Source of the DNA: Prado023 sp963753075
GTDB taxonomy: Bacteria; Actinomycetota; Actinomycetes; S36-B12; CAIYMF01
Direction: 5' to 3'
Length of the DNA: 64,000 bases
Assembly (NCBI GenBank): GCA_963753075.1
Contig: CAVWAR010000017.1
Span: 744,001-808,000, forward strand
Shown here: positions 58,932 to 64,000 of the stretch, piece after piece
How the letters are laid out: the number at the start of each line of letters is the position of its first letter
Numbering within the stretch: position 1 is the first letter of the stretch
Position numbers and translations under genes: made by a program
Notes under the pieces: generated by a model
Told to the model about the DNA's origin: nothing
The model's database searches: none
The model's input: only the letters and a program-made list of their open reading frames with translations

Positions 58932-60308
58932 TCACATCGAGTCGATCAGGCGCTGCACCCGCTCGTCCTCGGCCTTGAACGGGTCCTTGCACAGCACGGT
59001 CCGCTGCGCCTGGTCGTTGAGCTTGAGGTGGACCCAGTCCACGGTGAAGTCGCGGCGGGCGGCTTGGGCGGCGGTGATGAACTCGCCGCGCAGCCGGGCG
59101 CGGGTCGTCGGCGGGGGGGTCGACTTGGCCGCGAGGACCTCGATGTCCGAACCCACGCGCGCGGCCATGCCCCGGGACTCCAACAGGTTGAACAGGCCAC
59201 GTTCGCGGGAAACGTCGTGGTAGGCCAGGTCGAGCTGGGCGATCCGCGGCGAGCCCCATGAGAGGTCGTGCCTGTCGATGTAGCGCTGCAGCAGGCGGCG
59301 CTTGATCACCCAGTCGATCTCGGTGTCGACCAGGGACAGGTCATCGGTCGACACCGCCGTGAGGGTCCGTCGCCACAGGTCGAGCACCTGGGCGTAGACC
59401 GGCACCTCAGCCAGCCCACTGGTCTCGGCAAAGCGCTGCACCCGATCCAGGTAGTCCGTCTGGATCTCGAACGCAGAGAGCATCCGGCCGTTGGCCAGCC
59501 GCACCGTCTGCGAACCCGTCAGGTCGTGACTGATCTCGCGGATCGCCCGGATCGGGTTCTCCAGGGTGTGGTCACGCATCCGGGCACCGGACTCGAGCAT
59601 CCGCAGGACCAGGTCGGCGCTGCCCACTTTGAGCAGCGTGGTCGTCTGGCTCATGTTCGAGTCCCCGACGATCACGTGCAGGCGGCGGTAGCGCTCGGCG
59701 TCGGCGTGTGGTTCGTCGCGGGTGTTGATGATGGGCCGGGACCGGGTCGTTGCCGACGACACCCCCTCCCAGATGTGCTCGGCTCGCTGACTCAGGCAGT
59801 AGAGCGTCCCGCGCGGTGTGGCCAGCACCTTGCCTGCGCCGGCGATCAGCTGACGCGTGACCAGGAACGGGATCAGCGCATCGGAGATGCGTGAGAACTC
59901 GCCCATCCGCCCGACCAGGTAGTTCTCGTGACAGCCGTAGGAGTTACCCGCCGAGTCGGTGTTGTTCTTGAACAGGTAGATCTCGCCCTCGATGCCCTCC
60001 TCTGCCAGCCGGCGCTGGGCGTCGACGGCCAGCCCCTCCACGATCCGCTCACCGGCTCGGTCATGGATCACCAGCTGGCGCAGGTCGTCGCATTCACCGG
60101 TTGCGTACTCCGGGTGGCTGCCCACGTCGAGGTAGAGCCGCGAGCCGTTGCGCAGGAACACGTTCGAGCTGCGCCCCCACGCCACGACCCGACGGAACAG
60201 GTACCGGGCGACCTCGTCCGGGCTCAGCCGGCGCTGGCCGCGGAACGTGCACGTGACCCCGTACTCGGTCTCGATGCCGTAGATCCGCCGGCCGAGCGGA
60301 TCAACCAT
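58932..60308 (-). CDS. pafA: Pup-protein ligase PafA
   Basis: The 458-aa protein has the glutamine-synthetase-like PafA signatures: IYGIETEYGVTCTF with metal-binding Glu residues, YLDVGSHPEYATGECDDLRQ with the catalytic Asp, and KNNTDSAGNSYGCHENYL plus NTRDEPHADAERYRR of the shared PafA/Dop core. It couples ATP to the ligation of Pup to substrate lysines. The ATG at 60308 overlaps the end of prcA by eight bases. Upstream codons to 60335 are not needed. It is 78 codons shorter in the insert region than Dop, as expected. Confidence 0.97.
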   Translation of the reverse strand: MVDPLGRRIYGIETEYGVTCTFRGQRRLSPDEVARYLFRRVVAWGRSSNVFLRNGSRLYLDVGSHPEYATGECDDLRQLVIHDRAGERIVEGLAVDAQRRLAEEGIEGEIYLFKNNTDSAGNSYGCHENYLVGRMGEFSRISDALIPFLVTRQLIAGAGKVLATPRGTLYCLSQRAEHIWEGVSSATTRSRPIINTRDEPHADAERYRRLHVIVGDSNMSQTTTLLKVGSADLVLRMLESGARMRDHTLENPIRAIREISHDLTGSQTVRLANGRMLSAFEIQTDYLDRVQRFAETSGLAEVPVYAQVLDLWRRTLTAVSTDDLSLVDTEIDWVIKRRLLQRYIDRHDLSWGSPRIAQLDLAYHDVSRERGLFNLLESRGMAARVGSDIEVLAAKSTPPPTTRARLRGEFITAAQAARRDFTVDWVHLKLNDQAQRTVLCKDPFKAEDERVQRLIDSM

Positions 60309-61014
60309 CGGCGAGTTCGCGCAGGCGATCCGCACCGATCCGGCGGAATGTGCGCCGCGGGCGGTCCCGTTCGAGCAACGCGACCTCCAGGTGGGTCAGC
60401 GGGATCTCACGCAAGCCGTTGGACGCGGTCGGCGAGGCTGGCGGGACCGAGCGGGCCAATGCGGCAATCGCGAGGTGCACCCCGTCGGTCAGCGACATCC
60501 CCTCCGACCAGTGCTCGGCCAAGTGCGCGGCGATGGACTCCGAGGACCCACCCATCGCCACGAACCCGTGCTCATCGGCGACTGACCCGTCGAAGGTCAG
60601 CCGGTAGATCTGGTCGTCGGCGACCTCGGCACCCACCTCGGCCACGACCAGCTCAACCTCGTAGGGCTTCGGGGCCTCGGTGAAGATCGTGCCCAGGGTC
60701 TGGGCGTAGGCGTTGGCCAGGCTCCGACCCGTCACGTCGATCCGATCGTAGGCGTACCCGCGCATGTCGGCGAGCCGGACCCCGGCGACCCGGAGGTTCT
60801 CGAACTCGTTGTACTTGCCCACCGCTGCGAATCCGATGCGGTCGTAGATCTCGCTGATCTTGTGCAGTGCCCGCGATGGGTTCTCTGCGACCAGCAGGAT
60901 CCCCTCGTCGACCTGCACGACAACCACGCTGCGACCCCGTGCTATGCCCTTGCGCGCGTAGTCGGCCTTGTCCTTGATCAGCTGCTCGGGTGAGACGTAG
61001 AACGGCATGGTCAT
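60301..61014 (-). CDS. prcA: 20S proteasome alpha subunit
   Basis: The 237-aa protein has the alpha-type N-terminus MTMPFYVSPEQLIKDKADYA (H0 helix), followed by ARKGIARGRSVVVV and NPSRALHKISEIYDRIGFA. No catalytic N-terminal threonine is present, as expected of the non-proteolytic gate ring. It starts four bases after the prcB stop, and its own stop overlaps pafA. A second ATG two codons downstream is possible. Confidence 0.97.
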   Translation of the reverse strand: MTMPFYVSPEQLIKDKADYARKGIARGRSVVVVQVDEGILLVAENPSRALHKISEIYDRIGFAAVGKYNEFENLRVAGVRLADMRGYAYDRIDVTGRSLANAYAQTLGTIFTEAPKPYEVELVVAEVGAEVADDQIYRLTFDGSVADEHGFVAMGGSSESIAAHLAEHWSEGMSLTDGVHLAIAALARSVPPASPTASNGLREIPLTHLEVALLERDRPRRTFRRIGADRLRELADG

Positions 61015-61018
61015 GGCG

Positions 61019-61843
61019 TCACTGCCCCATCCGTGCGACCGGGCCATCCGGGCGCTGCATCCTGCGGTCGACCACGGCCTGGCAGATCCGCTCGAGCTCG
61101 TCCGGGTCGACACGTCGGAACCCGGCGGCATCCACAACCGCCACGACCGGGAAGATCTTGCGCGCCATGTCCGGCCCGCCGGTCGCGGAGTCGTCGTCGG
61201 CAGCGTCGTAGAGCGCCTCAACGCAGATCTCGACCGCCTCGGTCTCGCCCAGCTCCTTGCGGAAGAGCTTCTTCAGCGAACCGCGCGCGAAGACCGCCCC
61301 CGACCCCACGGAGTAGAAGTCGTGCTCCTCGTAGCGGCCGCCGGTCACGTCGTAGGAGAAGATCCGTCCGGTGGCCTGCGCGAGGTCGAAGCCGGCCAGC
61401 ATCGGGACAGCAGCCAGGCCCTGCATGGCCAGCCCGAGGTTCGAGCGCAGCATCGTGGACAGCCGGTTGGCCTTGCCGTCCAGGGACAGCGCTGAGCCCT
61501 CGATCTTCTCGTAGTGCTCGAGCTCGACCTGGAACAGGCGCACCAGCTCGATGGCGATGCCCGCTGATCCGGCGATTCCGATGCATGCATGGTCATCGGC
61601 GGCGAACACCTTCTCGATGCTGCGCTGTGCGATCACGTTGCCCATCGTCGCCCGCCGGTCCCCGGCCATGACGACCCCGTCGGCCCAGGTGGCTCCCACG
61701 ATGGTCGTCCCATGCGGTGCGTCCACCGGACCGGTGCCCTCGGTCACGAGCCGACCGAGCAGGTCCGGACGATGCTGACTGAGGAACTCGGCGAAGGACG
61801 CCTCCCCCACCGGCGAGAAGGCGGGCGGCAGTGTGTTGGGCAC
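61019..61843 (-). CDS. prcB: 20S proteasome beta subunit
   Basis: The 274-aa precursor has a 45-residue propeptide ending DAPHG; cleavage exposes the catalytic Thr46 of TTIVGATWADGVVMAGDRRA. Asp and Lys partners are in GDRRAT and SIEKVFAADDH, and GSG...ARGSLKKLF continues the core. It forms the proteolytic rings of the proteasome. The GTG start follows the pup stop TAG with no base between, an unusually tight junction with GGGGAG as possible RBS inside the pup end. Confidence 0.97.
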   Translation of the reverse strand: MPNTLPPAFSPVGEASFAEFLSQHRPDLLGRLVTEGTGPVDAPHGTTIVGATWADGVVMAGDRRATMGNVIAQRSIEKVFAADDHACIGIAGSAGIAIELVRLFQVELEHYEKIEGSALSLDGKANRLSTMLRSNLGLAMQGLAAVPMLAGFDLAQATGRIFSYDVTGGRYEEHDFYSVGSGAVFARGSLKKLFRKELGETEAVEICVEALYDAADDDSATGGPDMARKIFPVVAVVDAAGFRRVDPDELERICQAVVDRRMQRPDGPVARMGQ

Positions 61844-62035
61844 CTACTCCCCACCCTTCTGCACGAACCCGCGGACGAACTCCTCCGCGTTGACCTCGAG
61901 GACGTCATCGATCTCGTCGAGGAGATCGTCGACCTCTGCGTCGAGGGCCTCCTTGCGTGCCGAGGGGGCAGGCGCCGGCGCCTCCTCGGGCTCGGCTTCT
62001 GGTCGCGGGCGGTGCTGCTCGCTGGACTGGCTCAC
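61844..62035 (-). CDS. pup: Prokaryotic ubiquitin-like protein Pup
   Basis: The 63-aa protein begins at a GTG with a strong AAGGAGGA upstream. It has the disordered acidic N-terminal part (SSEQHRPRPEAEPEEAPAPA), the conserved helical core (EALDAEVDDLLDEIDDVLEV) and the C-terminal VQKGGE. It ends in Glu rather than Gln, so it needs no deamidation before ligation by PafA. It tags proteins for the proteasome. The longer frame from 62095 is not the start, as family length and RBS show. Confidence 0.97.
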   Translation of the reverse strand: MSQSSEQHRPRPEAEPEEAPAPAPSARKEALDAEVDDLLDEIDDVLEVNAEEFVRGFVQKGGE

Positions 62036-62131
62036 GGGGTCCTCCTTCGCGTCACGTCCGACCCTAGTGCCGAACGGTGGGAGCCACACGTCCACCCACG
62101 CCGAGACGAGCGGAGCCCATCGCGGAGGCGC

Positions 62132-63643
62132 TCAGGAGCCGCCCAGTGCGACCACCAGCGCGCCAACACCGTCGACCGACCCCATCAGCGCCTCGACGTG
62201 GGATCGCGTGCCGCGCAGCGGGTCGGGGGTTGGCACTCGGACCAGCGACGACCGGCCGGGGACATCGAATATCACCGAATCCCAGGAGGCGGCCGAGACG
62301 TGGTCTCCGAACCGGCGCACGCACTCACCGCGGAACCATGCCCGGGTGTCGTCCGGTGGCTCGACCACGGCGCGAGCGACCTGCTCATCGGTGGTGAACC
62401 GGTGCAGGGAGCCGCGCTGTTCCAGGCGCGTGGCCAGCCCCTTCTCCGGGCGGGTGTCGGCGTACTGCAGGTCGACAGCCGCCAACCGGGGGGCCGACCA
62501 GTCCAGGCCGTCGCGACGACGGTAGCCCTCGAGCAGCGCGAGCTTGGCAACCCAGTCCAATCGGTCGGACAGGCTGCGCGGGTCTGCGGCCAGCGCCGCG
62601 AGCACCTCGGACCACAGGTCGAGGACCTCCCGGGTGCGCGGGTCCGTTCCACCCGGTCGGGTCGCGCAGTGGGCGATCGCGGCCTCGAGGTAGGCCTGCT
62701 GGATCTGCAGAGCCGTGAGTGGCGTGCGCCGCAGGCACTCAAGGGGTGCGCCCAGGGTGAGGTCGTGGGACACCTGATGCATGGCACTCACCGGATTGGC
62801 CAAGGTGATGCCCAGGTCCGGCCCGCCGGCCTCGATCATCGACAGCACGATCGCGGTCGTCCCCAGCTTGAGCAGGGTGGCGGTCTCAGAGAGGTTCGCG
62901 TCACCGACGATCACGTGCAGCCGCCGCCAGAGCGCGGGGTCGGCGTGCGGCTCGTCCCGGGTGTTGATGATCGGGCGCTTGAGGGTGGTCTCCAGGCCCA
63001 CCTCGACCTCGAAGAAGTCCGCACGGCTCGAGAGCTGGAAGCCCGCGCGGCGGCTCTCCTGGCCGACGCCGACCCGGCCTGCGCCCGTGAACACCTGACG
63101 GGTCACGAAGAAGGGGATCAGCGCATCGACGACTGCACGGAAGGGCGTGCGCCGGTCCATGAGGTAGTTCTCATGGGTGCCGTAGGACGCGCCCTTGCCA
63201 TCGGTGTTGTTCTTGTAGAGGACGATCTCGTGACCGTCCGGAAGCCCCGCAGCCGCACGCGCAGCCTGAGCGGCGATCACCATCCCGGCCCGGTCCCAGA
63301 CCACTGCGTCCCAAGGGTTGGTGGTCTCCGGGCTGGAGTACTCGGGGTGGGCATGGTCAACGTACAGCCGCGCCCCGTTGGTGAGCACGACATTGGCGGT
63401 GCCGGTGTCGTCGGTCAGCTGTGCGGGGTCCGCCTCCGCCCGGGTCATGTCGAATCCGCGGGCATCGCGCAGTGGTGACTCCTCGTCGTAGTCCCAGCGA
63501 CGGGCGAGGGGGTTCGGCCGGCCGGCCGCCAGCGCATGTGCGTTGACCACCAGCCCGGACATGCGCACCGGGTTGGCGTTCGGGTGACCCGGGTGGCTGA
63601 TGCCGAACTCGGTCTCGAGCCCCATCACCCGGTGCACCGACAT
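62132..63643 (-). CDS. dop: Pup deamidase/depupylase Dop
   Basis: The 503-aa protein is the Dop paralogue of PafA: VMGLETEFGISHPG with the metal-binding Glu, YVDHAHPEYSSPETTNPWDA with the key Asp, and KNNTDGKGASYGTHENYLMD and NTRDEPHADPALWRR of the core. The Dop-specific loop (about residues 45-80) is present. Since Pup here already ends in Glu, its needed function is removal and recycling of Pup. ATG 63643 with TATGCT six bases upstream. Confidence 0.96.
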   Translation of the reverse strand: MSVHRVMGLETEFGISHPGHPNANPVRMSGLVVNAHALAAGRPNPLARRWDYDEESPLRDARGFDMTRAEADPAQLTDDTGTANVVLTNGARLYVDHAHPEYSSPETTNPWDAVVWDRAGMVIAAQAARAAAGLPDGHEIVLYKNNTDGKGASYGTHENYLMDRRTPFRAVVDALIPFFVTRQVFTGAGRVGVGQESRRAGFQLSSRADFFEVEVGLETTLKRPIINTRDEPHADPALWRRLHVIVGDANLSETATLLKLGTTAIVLSMIEAGGPDLGITLANPVSAMHQVSHDLTLGAPLECLRRTPLTALQIQQAYLEAAIAHCATRPGGTDPRTREVLDLWSEVLAALAADPRSLSDRLDWVAKLALLEGYRRRDGLDWSAPRLAAVDLQYADTRPEKGLATRLEQRGSLHRFTTDEQVARAVVEPPDDTRAWFRGECVRRFGDHVSAASWDSVIFDVPGRSSLVRVPTPDPLRGTRSHVEALMGSVDGVGALVVALGGS

Positions 63644-63649
63644 GGGGCC

Positions 63650-63655
63650 AGCATA
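63650..63655 (-). promoter_or_regulatory. -10-like hexamer TATGCT for dop
   Basis: TATGCT ends six bases before the ATG at 63643. It suggests that dop starts a leaderless transcript that may continue through the proteasome genes. Confidence 0.5.
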
Positions 63656-63685
63656 GGCGGGCTCCCGGGCGCCCCGGTTCCCGGC

Positions 63686-64000
63686 TCAGCCCGCCGTCGA
63701 CGCCTCGCCATCGGCGTGCACGCTCCCCTGGTAGACCGCACCCTCGGTGATGAGTCCGAGCTTCCGGCGGGCCTGCTGGCGATGCCCCTCGTGGATGGAC
63801 ATGGATGCGGCACCGACGGCCGCGGTGAGGGCTGCGGCGTCGTCAGCGAACCCCATCGGCAGGATGAAGTCCGGGATGGCGTCGAAAGGAAGGATGAAGT
63901 AGGCGATGGCTCCGGCCAGGATGGCCTTGTGCCGCCAGGGCGTGGCTGGATCACGCATCGCGTAGTACGCGGCCACGACCTCGATCGTGAACGGCACGCG
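63686..64000 (-). CDS. DUF1232 (YkvA-like) membrane protein, cut by the window edge
   Basis: The visible ~104 residues contain the DUF1232 core: ATPWRHKAILAGAIAYFILP, then FDAIPDFILPMGFADDAAAL, one or two membrane helices with the conserved 'Y..-P-D..PD..P..G..DD' pattern. The C-terminus is short and polar. The frame stays open to the right edge; a GTG at 63997 is possible but the gene more likely begins beyond the window. The role of DUF1232 is unknown. In many genomes the Mpa/ARC ATPase gene stands next to dop; this gene is there instead. Confidence 0.8.
   Translation of the reverse strand, partial: RVPFTIEVVAAYYAMRDPATPWRHKAILAGAIAYFILPFDAIPDFILPMGFADDAAALTAAVGAASMSIHEGHRQQARRKLGLITEGAVYQGSVHADGEASTAG

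Noticed and set aside
61589..63478. Long plus-strand open frame (629 aa) opposite dop, pup and prcB
   Set aside because: It lies across three certain genes on the other strand and has no protein-like motif or RBS.

Overview
The window is high-GC DNA from a member of the Actinomycetota. The evidence is a complete Pup-proteasome locus (dop, pup, prcB, prcA, pafA and a fused pafBC), RbpA, a HelY-type helicase, separate polyprenol-phosphate mannose synthase and Lnt genes, and a DUF3090 / SCO1664-family pair. From memory of the H37Rv map, two blocks keep the order known from Mycobacterium tuberculosis: uppP-phosphatase-DUF3090-SCO1664 (20.4-23.4 kb) and 5'-3' exonuclease-helY-tatC-tatA-pafBC-pafA-prcA-prcB-pup-dop (49.0-63.6 kb). 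The genus cannot be named from sequence reading alone.

Layout. 1-2.3 kb: a frameshift-riddled remnant of a large WD40-type regulator. 2.3-4.0 kb: a duplicated leader/signal-peptide module in front of two exported proteins. 4.1-10.1 kb: a sirtuin, a small membrane protein, a serine-hydrolase lipoprotein, a HemN-like radical SAM protein and an M28 peptidase lipoprotein. 10.2-17.0 kb: a degraded integrated element bounded by 48-bp imperfect direct repeats. The right repeat is the 3' end of tRNA-Leu(GAG). The element carries a secreted nuclease, two secreted proteins sharing a C-terminal module, three small genes (two frameshifted) and two integrase remnants fused head to head. 17.2-35.9 kb: mixed metabolism and envelope genes, including an M20 peptidase, UppP, a trehalose-synthase-like glycosyltransferase, a second sirtuin, a cold-shock protein, an ArsR/ArsI arsenic pair, sucrose phosphorylase, a subtilase and a GDPD. 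36.0-40.2 kb: RbpA, FxsA, a Ppm-like mannosyltransferase, a Rieske protein and Lnt.

40.3-47.8 kb: a lysine-fermentation locus. KamA makes beta-lysine, KamDE makes 3,5-diaminohexanoate, Kdd oxidises it, and Kal releases crotonyl-CoA and ammonia. Kdd, an unexplained amidohydrolase, KamD, KamE and Kal form one minus-strand operon in which every junction is a 4-nt overlap. kamA is divergent, and an Lrp/AsnC regulator and an acyl-CoA dehydrogenase lie next to it. The cleavage enzyme Kce is not in the window, and kamA as given has a +1 frameshift.

49.0-64.0 kb: exonuclease, HelY, lipid kinase, Tat translocase and the Pup-proteasome system with two FKBP-type isomerases. No Mpa/ARC ATPase is visible before the right edge.

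A recurring signal ties the window together. At least fourteen genes without an evident Shine-Dalgarno sequence have a -10-like hexamer (second base A, last base T) exactly six bases before the start codon. This is what leaderless transcription would look like, and it also helps to choose starts. Functions given below are by family recognition from the translated sequence; no database search was possible.
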